Below are positions 37,971 to 48,598 of a stretch of DNA of 64,000 nucleotides, piece after piece; position 1 is the stretch's first letter, and every line of letters begins with the position of its first letter. The stretch comes from Halomonas sp. JB37 (GTDB taxonomy: Bacteria > Pseudomonadota > Gammaproteobacteria > Pseudomonadales > Halomonadaceae): NCBI RefSeq assembly GCF_002332255.1, contig NZ_NRGW01000001.1, positions 744,001 through 808,000 on the forward strand, given 5' to 3'. The translations under genes and the position numbers were made by a program. The notes beneath the pieces are model-generated. The model searched no databases. It was not told the origin of the DNA and was given only the letters and a program-made list of their open reading frames with translations.

Positions 37971-40242
37971 ATTGTGGCAGTAAAGCCGATTTTAGCGTCT
38001 CGCGAACTGTGTCAGGGGTAAAAGGAGGGTGAGTAAAGCGTACGCCTGTTGCATCGAAGAGCGCGTTAGCAATCGCGGGAGCACCGGGTAGTGATGTGGA
38101 TTCTCCTACGCCTAATGGCGGCAGTTCCGGGCGATCAAGCAGCATGACATCAATTGCTGGAAGATCAGAAAAACGCAGCACTGGATATCCGCCCCATTCC
38201 CTGCTGGTGGGTAGGCTATCTTCAAAGGTGACGCGTTCTTTTAAGGTGCGGCTTAGCATCTGAATGACATTGCCATGTACCTGATGGCGAACGCCGGCAG
38301 GATTCACCATTAGGCCCGCATCCTGCCCTACGAATAGCCGTTCCACGACAATACGTCCGCTCTTCGTATTCACTTTAAGCTCGACAACCCAGGCGGCGAG
38401 TGCCGCGCCAAAGCCTGGAAATTTACTGTGCACGTATTGCGCATAAGCGAAGCCACGGCCATAGCACCAGTCAGCGTCTTTTTTCGGATTTTTATTGGCG
38501 ACACCTGCTTTCCAGTTCGCACGCTGCACGAGCGCTTCAATAAGCTCGCAGGCGCGGACATCAGGCAAGTTGCGCAATCGGTAGGCGACGGGATCTTCGT
38601 TTGCCAAGCTGGCCAGTTCATCAATGTAGCTTTCATGAGCGAAGGTGTTGGGTAATGCCGAGACGCCGCGTAGCCAAGAGGCGCGCACAAGCGTTGGCAC
38701 GTCGTCACAAATGATTTGCCGATGAGGGTAATGATAGGGCGGCACTGATGTTCGGTCGCCCATTTCAAAGGGGATATCGATCGGCGGCGTTGTACCTGTC
38801 AGAAGCAGCGCCAGTGTCGGTGCACTGTTAGAAGGATAGCGTGAGCTAAAACGATAGTCTGCTGGGCTACCGTCTGTGTTCAGCCCGCCCTCAATAGCCA
38901 TGTACTGAGCGGCTCCTTTAGGCTCCCACGTGTGTTCTTGCTCGCGCGTTAACTGCACGCGAACAGGGCGGCCGACTGCCTGGGAAAGAAGCGCGGCGTC
39001 TGCGCCCACATCGTCAGCGCAGTTGCGGCCATAGCAGCCCGACGTCTCCATGCGAGTGACGGTAATGACGCTCTCATCTAAGCCGGTTAGGCGCGCTAAG
39101 TCTGCACGCAAACTATGTGGATTCTGTGTTCCCGACCAGACGTGAAGCGCGCCAGCTTTAGCATCAGCCACTGAGCAAGAAGGGCCGATCGAGCCATGCA
39201 GTTGAAAAGGCCAAACATAGCTGCGATTGAGCTGCTGGCTGGCCGCGCTAAGCGCGCTATCTAGATCACCCTCGTCGATAAGCATGCGCTGCTTGCTGGG
39301 TAAATCCAGTAGCGCTTGCTCAATATTGTCCAGTTGGGGAAGCCCTTCGATCGGGCGCCACTCAACTTTAAGCTGTTTAGCAGCGGCGGCGGCTTGTTCT
39401 TCACGCTCAGCGACGACACCGACAAAATCCCCTATCACCACAACGCTAATCAGGCCGGGCAAATGAGCGACAGAGCTTTTATCAACGGCTATCAAGCTAG
39501 TGCCGATAAACGCGCCGTTATCGTGACCTACATAAGGGGGGCGGATCACTCGGCCATGCAGCATGTTGGGAAGGCGGAAGTCATGGACGAAGGTTAATTT
39601 GCCCGTGACTTTGTCAGGGATATCAACACGAGCCATGGCTCGACCCACTAGCGTGTAATCGCTGGCGGGCTTGAGTGGTGCGCGATCATCTAGCTTCAAC
39701 GCATGGCGTGCACCATTTAGCAATACTCCAAAGCTTATCGGCGGGTGATGCTTGTCGTTGGGCTGGATAGTACTGTTGAAATGAATAGCGCCGTGTTGGC
39801 AACTGAGTAGGGAGCGCTCGACGCCAAAGTGTTTGGCAGCCAGTGTGAGCAAATATTCGCGTGCCTGTGCCGCGGCACGGCGCAGAGGTTCCGCGGTAAT
39901 CTGAATCGTCGCACTGGCGATGGTGGGCCCTTGGTTGGGCACATCAAAGGGGTTTCCGAGCACCATGGTGACACTATCGAACGCCGTACTCAGCTCTTCC
40001 GCTACGATTTGTGCCAGTGACGTGCGTATGCCGGTGCCGAGATCTACGTGTCCGTTGAACGCCACGATATGGCTATCGCTCAAGATGGCGATGAATATCT
40101 CGGGCTCAATGGGTGTGAAAAGAGAAAGCGTGCCAGGTTGACCGGGAGCTGGTTTGGGCGGCGTTATAGGGTCTCTATAGACAACCAGAAGATCTGGCTC
40201 ATGCAGCAGTGACTGTCTTGTATAGTTTGATTTATCCGCCAT
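37969..40242 (-). CDS. NicB-like molybdopterin-binding subunit without cytochrome domain
   Basis: A 757-residue protein of the xanthine dehydrogenase/IorB molybdopterin family. The N-terminal part has VDLGTGIRTSLAQIVAEEL, the middle SGCYGRNCADDVGADAALLS, and the C-terminus GVGEST with the expected catalytic Glu near 714. These are the parts that hold the molybdenum cofactor. Pseudomonas putida NicB continues into three cytochrome c domains; this one stops, with no CxxCH and no signal peptide. ATG 40242 follows GGAAG; the TTG at 40254 is less likely. With the NicA and haem protein genes 8 kb away it is the best candidate for the catalytic part of nicotinate dehydrogenase. It is divergent from the MarR gene. 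Confidence 0.8.
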   Translation of the reverse strand: MADKSNYTRQSLLHEPDLLVVYRDPITPPKPAPGQPGTLSLFTPIEPEIFIAILSDSHIVAFNGHVDLGTGIRTSLAQIVAEELSTAFDSVTMVLGNPFDVPNQGPTIASATIQITAEPLRRAAAQAREYLLTLAAKHFGVERSLLSCQHGAIHFNSTIQPNDKHHPPISFGVLLNGARHALKLDDRAPLKPASDYTLVGRAMARVDIPDKVTGKLTFVHDFRLPNMLHGRVIRPPYVGHDNGAFIGTSLIAVDKSSVAHLPGLISVVVIGDFVGVVAEREEQAAAAAKQLKVEWRPIEGLPQLDNIEQALLDLPSKQRMLIDEGDLDSALSAASQQLNRSYVWPFQLHGSIGPSCSVADAKAGALHVWSGTQNPHSLRADLARLTGLDESVITVTRMETSGCYGRNCADDVGADAALLSQAVGRPVRVQLTREQEHTWEPKGAAQYMAIEGGLNTDGSPADYRFSSRYPSNSAPTLALLLTGTTPPIDIPFEMGDRTSVPPYHYPHRQIICDDVPTLVRASWLRGVSALPNTFAHESYIDELASLANEDPVAYRLRNLPDVRACELIEALVQRANWKAGVANKNPKKDADWCYGRGFAYAQYVHSKFPGFGAALAAWVVELKVNTKSGRIVVERLFVGQDAGLMVNPAGVRHQVHGNVIQMLSRTLKERVTFEDSLPTSREWGGYPVLRFSDLPAIDVMLLDRPELPPLGVGESTSLPGAPAIANALFDATGVRFTHPPFTPDTVRETLKSALLPQ

Positions 40243-40313
40243 AACCGCTTCCAAAGCTATCTTTTAAATTAATGTAATTGAGGTGATGAACTGGCGATAA
40301 TTAAGGTAAAATT

Positions 40314-40331
40314 ATAGCGTGTACGCCATAA
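40314..40331. promoter_or_regulatory. Candidate NicR operator between nicB1 and marR
   Basis: TATAGCGTGTACGCCATA is an almost perfect 18-base palindrome. Its complement begins TATGGCGTACACGC, matching the boxes at 47910 and 47728 before the nic operons. Confidence 0.55.
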
Positions 40332-40441
40332 AAGCATGGTGAATTGTTCTCACGCAAGCAGTATTTTGTGGGCTGCTACGTGCCCCTTATCATCAGTGCC
40401 ATACTCAGTACATCTCGGCGCCAATACATTAAGGATATTGA

Positions 40442-40930
40442 ATGACAACGGATAGTGCGCTTCATCATTCGTCGGCCGGTGAGCATCCTACGCCTTCAGA
40501 GCAAGGCTATGATTTTTCAGAACAAGTGGGGCACCTGCTACGCAAAGCCTATCAGCGCCACACGGCTATTTTTCAGCGATACAGTAGCGATAAACAGTTA
40601 ACGGCGATCCAGTTCGTGACGCTGTGCACGGTCATGGAACGTGGTCCCAGCTCGTTAACTGATATCGTCAATGTCACAGCGATAGACCCGGCGACGATCC
40701 GTGGCGTTATTAAACGCCTCAAAGTACGTGATTGGATCTCGCTGACCACGGACCCTAATGATCAGCGAAAAGTGATGGTCGTCATCACTGAGTTGGGCGC
40801 TGAGCTGGTCGAAAATATGGTACCCAGCGCCAAGCAAATCAGCGATCAGACCATGCAAAACCTCAATCCTGCAGAGCGCGTTGCGCTGATGCATCTGCTT
40901 GAAAAAATGAATGCGGATACCGCCTCCTAA
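40442..40930 (+). CDS. MarR-family regulator of the nicotinate locus (candidate NicR)
   Basis: A 162-residue winged-helix protein with a 25-residue polar N-terminal extension. The core shows LTAIQFVTLCTVMERGPSSL, recognition helix AIDPATIRGVIKRL and wing LTTDPNDQRKVMV. NicR of Pseudomonas putida and BpsR of Bordetella are MarR repressors of nic genes that respond to 6-hydroxynicotinate, and this one lies inside the nic locus. AAGGAT is five bases before the ATG. The gene name is withheld because identity was judged from position and family only. Confidence 0.8.
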   Translation: MTTDSALHHSSAGEHPTPSEQGYDFSEQVGHLLRKAYQRHTAIFQRYSSDKQLTAIQFVTLCTVMERGPSSLTDIVNVTAIDPATIRGVIKRLKVRDWISLTTDPNDQRKVMVVITELGAELVENMVPSAKQISDQTMQNLNPAERVALMHLLEKMNADTAS

Positions 40931-40938
40931 TTGTTTAC

Positions 40939-42459
40939 TCAAAAAGGTGTCTTAAATCGCTGAATATCGCTTTTTAGTCGAACCCACAGCGGGGCTAATA
41001 AAGGTAGAGCGATAGCAAAGGCCGATAGAGCGAATAGGCCCATGGCTATAGGGCTATGCAGGAAAATATCCCAAGAGCCGCGACCCAAGATAAGACTACG
41101 CCGCAGATTTTCTTCCAATAGAGGTCCTAAAATAAGGCCGAAAGCTAGTGGTGCGCTAGGCAGAGATAGTAGGTGCAGCAGGTACCCCAATGCCCCAAAA
41201 AACAGCATGATATAAACATCGGCCATACTGTTACGGATGGCATAGGCACCGACAACGCAAAGTAGCGCAATGCCGATGAGCAATATATGGGAAGGTATGC
41301 GCAGAATTAAGGGCAGCCAGCGCATCAACAGAATGCCAATGATGAGTGTTAGCAACAGCGCAATCAGAAACCCTGCATAGATGCTAGAAACAAATTCTGG
41401 ATTTTCGGAAAATAGCATCGGTCCAGGGCGTAAACCATGAATCAAGAGCGATCCCATCAACACCGCCGTTATGGCATCTCCCGGTACGCCTAATGTCATC
41501 ATAGGGATTAAGGTGCCACCAATACTTGAGCTATTTGCCGCCTCAGGTGCCACCACTCCCTCTATCGCTCCCTGCCCAAATTGTTCGGGGTGTTTGGAAA
41601 AACGCACCTCTTGAGCGTAGGCAATCGCGACGGCGATAGCGGATCCAGCGGCAGGAATGGCACCAACAAAGGCGCCAATCAATGAGCCCCGTAGCATCGA
41701 TTTCCAGCTTTTGATCAGGGTTCGCACTTTCAGCCTAGTGCGCTGCGTTGCAGCCATGCTGATGGCAGGTGCTGTCTGGTTGGAAGCATGGAGATGTTTC
41801 AGTACCTCACCTAGGCCAAACAGACCCACGCATAGCGGTACCAGTTCGATTCCTCCCTGCAAGGCACTCGTATCGAAAGTGAAGCGTGGGACATCGGTCA
41901 AAGTATCGAAACCAACCATGCCGCATATCAATCCAATCGCACCTACCAGCAAGCCTCGAACGGTCGTGCCGGGGGATGCATACGCCAGCAGTACTAGCCC
42001 GAAGACCGCCACGGCGGCGAATTCTGGGCTTCGAAAACTCATAGCGACATTTGCAAGCAGAGGGGCCGTAATCACCAGAAGTCCCAAGCCGAAGGCACCA
42101 CCAACGGTAGAGGCAATGAGTGCATAAGTAAGCGCTTCCCTGGCCTTGCCTGCTTTAGCCATTGGGTGGCCATCTAGCTGAGTCACAATGGCGCCCGGAG
42201 TGCCTGGAATATTGATCAAAATAGCTGAAATTGAGCCCCCGTAGACGCTAGCTACGAAGACACAAAGCAGAAACAGAATTGCAAGATGTGCATCCATGCT
42301 GAAGCTGAGTGGTAGCAGAATAGCCAGGGCCATAGTGGAACTAACGCCTGGCAGTGCTCCCAGAATGATGCCCAGTAGTGCACCCAGAGCCGCAAGAGAT
42401 AGTCCCCAGGGTGATAGAAGCGTACTTATCAGAGTGGTAATAAAGCTTTCAATCAGCAT
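40939..42459 (-). CDS. tctA: Tripartite tricarboxylate transporter large membrane subunit (TctA)
   Basis: A 506-residue protein with about twelve membrane helices. TctA hallmarks: GIILGALPGVSSTMALAILLPLSF, YGGSISAILINIPGTPGAIVTQLDGHPMAKAG-type segment and GAIPAAGSAIAVAIAYAQEV. It is the permease of a three-part, ion-driven uptake system with TctB and TctC. CAGGAG is placed before the ATG. It is last in the tctC-tctB-tctA set within the nicotinate locus, so its substrate is probably nicotinate or a pathway acid. Confidence 0.9.
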   Translation of the reverse strand: MLIESFITTLISTLLSPWGLSLAALGALLGIILGALPGVSSTMALAILLPLSFSMDAHLAILFLLCVFVASVYGGSISAILINIPGTPGAIVTQLDGHPMAKAGKAREALTYALIASTVGGAFGLGLLVITAPLLANVAMSFRSPEFAAVAVFGLVLLAYASPGTTVRGLLVGAIGLICGMVGFDTLTDVPRFTFDTSALQGGIELVPLCVGLFGLGEVLKHLHASNQTAPAISMAATQRTRLKVRTLIKSWKSMLRGSLIGAFVGAIPAAGSAIAVAIAYAQEVRFSKHPEQFGQGAIEGVVAPEAANSSSIGGTLIPMMTLGVPGDAITAVLMGSLLIHGLRPGPMLFSENPEFVSSIYAGFLIALLLTLIIGILLMRWLPLILRIPSHILLIGIALLCVVGAYAIRNSMADVYIMLFFGALGYLLHLLSLPSAPLAFGLILGPLLEENLRRSLILGRGSWDIFLHSPIAMGLFALSAFAIALPLLAPLWVRLKSDIQRFKTPF

Positions 42460-42481
42460 GATTGGCTCCTGAGTTCAGGTA

Positions 42482-43036
42482 TCACAAAGGGACATCAAGC
42501 AGCGTGATAAAGATGAGATATAAGGTGAGGCAAAGCAGGCTTGATATTAGGCAGCCGAAGAGAGTTGCCTGAGTGATTCGGTGAGTTCTTCGATAACCTA
42601 GCCAGACCAGCCACGGTAACGCCATAGCCACAACCGCCGGTAAGAAGCCAAGCCATTGAATGACGCTAGGCAGTATAGCTAGCGATGCTAGCAGCGCCGC
42701 GGCATGCAAGTGTTGGCTGATGTTTAATGATGACTTTTTAGACGGTTTTGCACATGTTTCTGAATACGCGGGTCGCATGCTTTGGCGGGAATGCTTTATA
42801 TACTGCACCCATCGCCACAGGCCCTTCGCCATAATAAGGCTGCCGCCGATGAGCATCAGACCTAGAGTGACCAGGGGCAGTAAGGCGGGACCGGGGTCTA
42901 GCCCTTGGTTTAGACTGTCCATCAGGGCGGTGCTGTTTGTAACACTGCTCAACCCGATCAAAGAAAATCCGCAAAAAAAAACGCCACAGGCCATGTCTCG
43001 CAAAGCGGCGGTTGACCGAAAAGTAGAGATCGTCAT
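42482..43036 (-). CDS. tctB: Tripartite tricarboxylate transporter small membrane subunit (TctB)
   Basis: A 184-residue protein with four membrane helices (about residues 12-35, 52-70, 108-145, 156-180), typical of the divergent TctB family. The residues SLNQGLDPGPALLPLVTLGLM match the family's opening loop. Between helices 2 and 3 is a Lys/Ser-rich cytoplasmic loop. It lies between tctC and tctA with gaps of about 20 bases, which is the main support for the call. Confidence 0.8.
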   Translation of the reverse strand: MTISTFRSTAALRDMACGVFFCGFSLIGLSSVTNSTALMDSLNQGLDPGPALLPLVTLGLMLIGGSLIMAKGLWRWVQYIKHSRQSMRPAYSETCAKPSKKSSLNISQHLHAAALLASLAILPSVIQWLGFLPAVVAMALPWLVWLGYRRTHRITQATLFGCLISSLLCLTLYLIFITLLDVPL

Positions 43037-43056
43037 CGACGGGGCTCCGGTAGTGG

Positions 43057-44031
43057 CTAACGCGTCAGTGAGCCATCAACTAGGCCTGACGTTGCAAGAA
43101 TGTCGTAAACTTCATCTGAACGTTGCTCTAGATAACGCTCAGTTTCATCAAATGGCTTGGGTTGAATTACGAGGCCAATCTTGCTTGCAGCGTCTTGGAA
43201 CGATGTGTCCTGAAGTAGTGCGTAGAACATATCGGCCAGCTTTTCTCTACGCTCTTCTGGCACTTCTTCAGGTAGGTAGAGCATAAAAAAATCTTCTGCA
43301 ATGAAGTCGTAGCCTTGCTCTTTAAACGTGGGTACATCTGGCGCGAAAGGGTGACGCTCTTGTGCCGCAACGCCTAAAAGACGAAGTTGCCCGGCTGCAT
43401 GTTGATCTGCAAGCAGAGGAATAGGCAGTAGTGCCGACATCACTTCGCCGGATAGCAGTGCCGAAACAGTGGGGGCATACCCCTGGTAGGGAATTTTAGT
43501 CAGTTCAACGTCGAATTGATTTTCAAGCATGCTAGCAGCGATGTAGGAGAAGCCACCAGGAGAATCATTGCCATTTATAATGTTACCGGGCGTGTCTTTA
43601 AGAGTGTCGAGATACGTGGCTATGTCTTCGATGTTCGTTTCACTACTGACCGCCAGCGCGGCAGGCTCCGGACCAATGAAAACCAAGGGAGTGAGTTCAT
43701 CCAACGATGTGGCATTTGGGTTCATGTAGCTTTGGGCGATAGCGTGAGTACCCATGACCCCGATGGTATATCCATCAGCATTCGCGTTGGCAACATGCCT
43801 AACCCCTGTTGAGCCAGCAGCACCGGTAACGTTTTGGACGACTAATGGAACTGAAAAAGTGTCACTGGCATGCTCCGCTATCAGGCGGGCAGCAAGGTCA
43901 TAAGCACCGCCCGCTGGCCAGGGAACAACGATGTTGATGGGTTTTTCGGGAAAGTCATTGGCAAAAATAGGGGTTGCACACTGCAATCCCAGCAATACGG
44001 TAGATGAAATTATTAATAGTTGTTTCTTCAT
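43057..44031 (-). CDS. tctC: Tripartite tricarboxylate transporter binding protein (TctC/Bug)
   Basis: A 324-residue periplasmic protein with a signal peptide to IFAND and the Bug signature FPEKPINIVVPWPAGGAYD, in which the mature start contacts ligand carboxylates. Later motifs are GAAGSTGVRHVANANADGYTIG-type and PGGFSYIAAS. Bug27 of Bordetella binds nicotinate and nicotinamide, so a nicotinate ligand is plausible here. AGGAAT lies five bases before the ATG. A hairpin separates it from nicF. Confidence 0.88.
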   Translation of the reverse strand: MKKQLLIISSTVLLGLQCATPIFANDFPEKPINIVVPWPAGGAYDLAARLIAEHASDTFSVPLVVQNVTGAAGSTGVRHVANANADGYTIGVMGTHAIAQSYMNPNATSLDELTPLVFIGPEPAALAVSSETNIEDIATYLDTLKDTPGNIINGNDSPGGFSYIAASMLENQFDVELTKIPYQGYAPTVSALLSGEVMSALLPIPLLADQHAAGQLRLLGVAAQERHPFAPDVPTFKEQGYDFIAEDFFMLYLPEEVPEERREKLADMFYALLQDTSFQDAASKIGLVIQPKPFDETERYLEQRSDEVYDILATSGLVDGSLTR

Positions 44032-44129
44032 GGTGTATTCCTATGCAGTTTTTTAAGGGTTCAACGCGGTGAGTTTTATGATTGTCGATGTTCGCTGGCG
44101 TGCGTTGATGCCTTTTATCTCCTTTCTGG

Positions 44130-44172
44130 CATTGCTGAAAACTCCATAATGACACCTGGCCTTTCAGCAATG
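44130..44172 (-). terminator. Inverted repeat between nicF and tctC
   Basis: Perfect 11-base arms CATTGCTGAAA / TTTCAGCAATG with a 21-base loop, ten bases beyond the nicF stop. It may be a weak terminator or attenuator lowering transport gene expression relative to nicCDEF; there is no long T run. Confidence 0.5.
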
Positions 44173-44181
44173 ATGGTCAAT

Positions 44182-44850
44182 CTAAGGGGCTTGCAACTGA
44201 GAGAGCACCTCATTCAGGCTAATGACATCCCCGTACTTACTATCGATATCAAACAGATTGGCTTCGTGGGGCGCTGGGTGGCGGTCGCCAACGCAGTCGC
44301 GCACGACGATCACGCGAAAGCCATGCTGTAGGCCGTCAACCGCAGTGGCGCGGACGCAGCCGCTGGTTGAGCAGCCGGTGATGATCAGCGTATCGACCCC
44401 CATCGCGACAAGCGTTGAAGCAAGCGAGGTGCCGAAGAAGGCGCTGGCATACTGCTTGGTCATCACCAGCTCGTCTTCACGCGGTGTTACCTCTGGGCAG
44501 AACGCTGCGTAAGGGTTGCCCGCTACCATGGCGCGCATTACCGGCGCTTTTTTCACCCATATGCCGCCATCAATTTGATCCGGCGCGTGATACAGGATGT
44601 TGGTGTGGATGACAGGAATACCGCTATGCCGGGCTGCGTCTAACAGTGAGGGCATATTGGCAACGGCATCTACCACGCCCTGGGCAAATAGCGGCGAGCC
44701 AGGCGTGGTGTAGCCCTGCATGAAATCGACCACTAGCAGCGCAGGCTTGTTACCAAAGCCAATGCGGCCATCCCAAACACCTTTGTAGTTGTCGTCTAAA
44801 GAGCGATCGTCAGCACCTTTGCCGCTGGCTGTCTGGTTAGAGAGCGTCAT
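44182..44850 (-). CDS. nicF: Maleamate amidohydrolase (isochorismatase fold)
   Basis: A 222-residue enzyme of the cysteine hydrolase family. The catalytic triad is visible as Asp42 in LLVVDFMQGY, Lys132 in VMTKQYASAFFGT and Cys165 in STSGCVRATA. NicF converts maleamate to maleate and ammonia in the nicotinate pathway. The call rests on the motif set, which is like N-carbamoylsarcosine amidase, plus position immediately downstream of nicE. AGGAG precedes the ATG. Confidence 0.85.
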   Translation of the reverse strand: MTLSNQTASGKGADDRSLDDNYKGVWDGRIGFGNKPALLVVDFMQGYTTPGSPLFAQGVVDAVANMPSLLDAARHSGIPVIHTNILYHAPDQIDGGIWVKKAPVMRAMVAGNPYAAFCPEVTPREDELVMTKQYASAFFGTSLASTLVAMGVDTLIITGCSTSGCVRATAVDGLQHGFRVIVVRDCVGDRHPAPHEANLFDIDSKYGDVISLNEVLSQLQAP

Positions 44851-44861
44851 GATATTTGCTC

Positions 44862-45659
44862 CTAGTAAGCGCCTGACAGTAAGGCACCAGCGCCGGGCAC
44901 AATAGGCTCTAAATCGAGCGCTTTAAGCATGGCGTAGGTAGTGGCGATAGCAGCAGTGACCACTGGCTTGCCCGTTAAGGCCTCTACTTTGGCAACGGCC
45001 GCTAGCGATGGCATTTGTACACAGGCTGATAGCACGATGGCATCGACGTTGCTTAAATCGAGGCTAGCGACAATGCCAGGAAGATTAGCGGGATCGTGGC
45101 GGGCGACATCCAGGTTGTTAGGGATTTCGAGTGCCCGGTAATCCAGCACTTCAATGCCTTCTTGGCGAATGTAGTCGACCACCATCTCGGTGAGTGGCTT
45201 CATATAGGGCGCTACCACTACAACGCGTTTGGCTTTCATCACGCCGAGTGCATCGACCAGCGCGCCAGCGCTCGTCACCACCGGCGTATCGCAGCCATTC
45301 TCTTTGGTGCGGCTGCGTAAGCGCTGTTGTGATTCGCGGTGATAGCCAGGCCCCATAGCCATGATCGCGACCAAACAGGCGTAGCCCATCACATCGACCG
45401 CCGCATCGGAAAGCTCCAATGCGCAGCGGTCTGACTCAGCGTCCATCGCCGCCAACTCGTCCTTGCTGACATTTTTCATGCGCATACGGCTGGAGTGGAA
45501 GGTAAAACGCTCAGGCCGTATTAGCTGCCGTGCCGCCAGCATGGCCGGAATTTCCGTTTCCATCGTGATGTTAGAACTTGGCACGATCTGCCCGATGCGA
45601 TAGTTCTTGGAATCGTTCTTAGAATCGTTCTTGGTCGTGGTGCTGTGAGTCATGATCAT
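44862..45659 (-). CDS. nicE: Maleate cis-trans isomerase
   Basis: A 265-residue protein of the Asp/Glu racemase superfamily. The two catalytic cysteines are Cys95 in MGYACLVAIMAMG and Cys213 in LSACVQMPSL, as in maleate isomerases; IVPSSNITMETEIP is the substrate-binding opening. NicE turns maleate into fumarate, the exit to the citric acid cycle. The N-terminus has a short KNDS tandem repeat outside the fold. Either ATG 45659 or 45653 may be used; AAAGG fits the second slightly better. Confidence 0.9.
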   Translation of the reverse strand: MIMTHSTTTKNDSKNDSKNYRIGQIVPSSNITMETEIPAMLAARQLIRPERFTFHSSRMRMKNVSKDELAAMDAESDRCALELSDAAVDVMGYACLVAIMAMGPGYHRESQQRLRSRTKENGCDTPVVTSAGALVDALGVMKAKRVVVVAPYMKPLTEMVVDYIRQEGIEVLDYRALEIPNNLDVARHDPANLPGIVASLDLSNVDAIVLSACVQMPSLAAVAKVEALTGKPVVTAAIATTYAMLKALDLEPIVPGAGALLSGAY

Positions 45660-45668
45660 TGGCCTTTG

Positions 45669-47674
<2,006 letters not shown>

Positions 47675-47727
47675 TCACACACCACCGTGCAGAGCGCCTC
47701 ATGGAGTGAGTTTGTAAATGCTATAAA

Positions 47728-47743
47728 ACAACGTATACACCAT
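47728..47743 (-). promoter_or_regulatory. Candidate NicR box upstream of nicC
   Basis: Minus strand reads ATGGTGTATACGTTGT, matching ATGGCGTGTACGCTTGT near nicA at most positions and centred on the palindrome GTATAC. Confidence 0.55.
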
Positions 47744-47909
47744 TTATTTGTTGGTCAAGGATTTAATAGGAAAATTATTTTTTATGAACAAATAGATTGA
47801 TTGAGTATATATTTTGCTGAATTTAATAACTTTTTTTGTATTTTTATAGTTTTTATAAAAACTTGAAAGGCGTATCAATTGAGTGCTATATGTTTATTAG
47901 TGTTTTTTT

Positions 47910-47927
47910 ATGGCGTGTACGCTTGTT
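47910..47927 (+). promoter_or_regulatory. Candidate NicR box upstream of nicA
   Basis: ATGGCGTGTACGCTTGTT, sharing TTTTATGGCGT with the complement of the site before marR/nicB1. The core GCGT-GT-ACGC is an inverted repeat. Confidence 0.55.
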
Positions 47928-48109
47928 ATGCACGTTTGTGAGCATCGCCGCACTGTACCGGTGCACGCCTAGCGATGAAGGGGAAAATAGGCTGACTATT
48001 CAGTGCTACGAAAGGTGTTTGGCGAGCAGGTTTTATGCGTACTATCTAATTAATAGCTAAGTCGTACCCAGGCATGAAGGCCGTTTTAACAATAAGATGA
48101 TGATTCCTT

Positions 48110-48598
48110 ATGACGCTAACGTTGACAGTCAATGGACAAGAACATGAGTTGGCGGTGTCCCCGCAGACGCCGCTACTCAATGTGCTGCGTAACGACCTAG
48201 CGCTTAATGGGCCTAAATATGGCTGTGGCTTGGGCGAATGTGGTGCATGCAGTGTATTGATCGATGGCATGGCCGCACGAACGTGCGTGCTACCCGTGTC
48301 CGCTGCCGTTGGCCATAACGTCATCACGCTTGATGGGCTGGCCTGCAACGGCCAGCTTGACCCTGTTCAGCAAGCCTTCATTGATGCGCAAGCAGCCCAG
48401 TGTGGCTACTGCCTGAACGGTATGATTATCACCGTTCGTGCGCTGTTAAATCATAACGCACAGCCTTCAGCGCAACAGATTCGTACAGCGCTTGAGCATA
48501 ATCTGTGCCGATGCGGTACCCACGTTGAAATTTTGCAAGCAGCGCGGCTGGCTGTTGACCTCAATGCGAGCCGATTGCAGGAGCCACTTCATGAGTGA
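48110..48598 (+). CDS. nicA: Nicotinate dehydrogenase small subunit, 2Fe-2S
   Basis: A 162-residue two-cluster iron-sulfur protein. The plant-type cluster ligands are Cys39, 44, 47 and 59 (GCGLGECGAC and RTC); the second cluster ligands are Cys98, 101, 133 and 135 (QCGYC and CRC). This is the small subunit of molybdenum hydroxylases of the IorA/NicA type, passing electrons from molybdenum to cytochrome. It overlaps the next gene by eight bases. Confidence 0.92.
   Translation: MTLTLTVNGQEHELAVSPQTPLLNVLRNDLALNGPKYGCGLGECGACSVLIDGMAARTCVLPVSAAVGHNVITLDGLACNGQLDPVQQAFIDAQAAQCGYCLNGMIITVRALLNHNAQPSAQQIRTALEHNLCRCGTHVEILQAARLAVDLNASRLQEPLHE

Noticed and set aside
47836..48060. Plus-strand frame upstream of nicA
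   Set aside because: AT-rich intergenic DNA holding a likely operator, with no ribosome site and odd composition for a protein.
48492..48590. Longer N-terminus for the haem NicB-like protein
   Set aside because: It would overlap nicA by over 100 bases; the ATG at 48591 gives the usual short coupled overlap.
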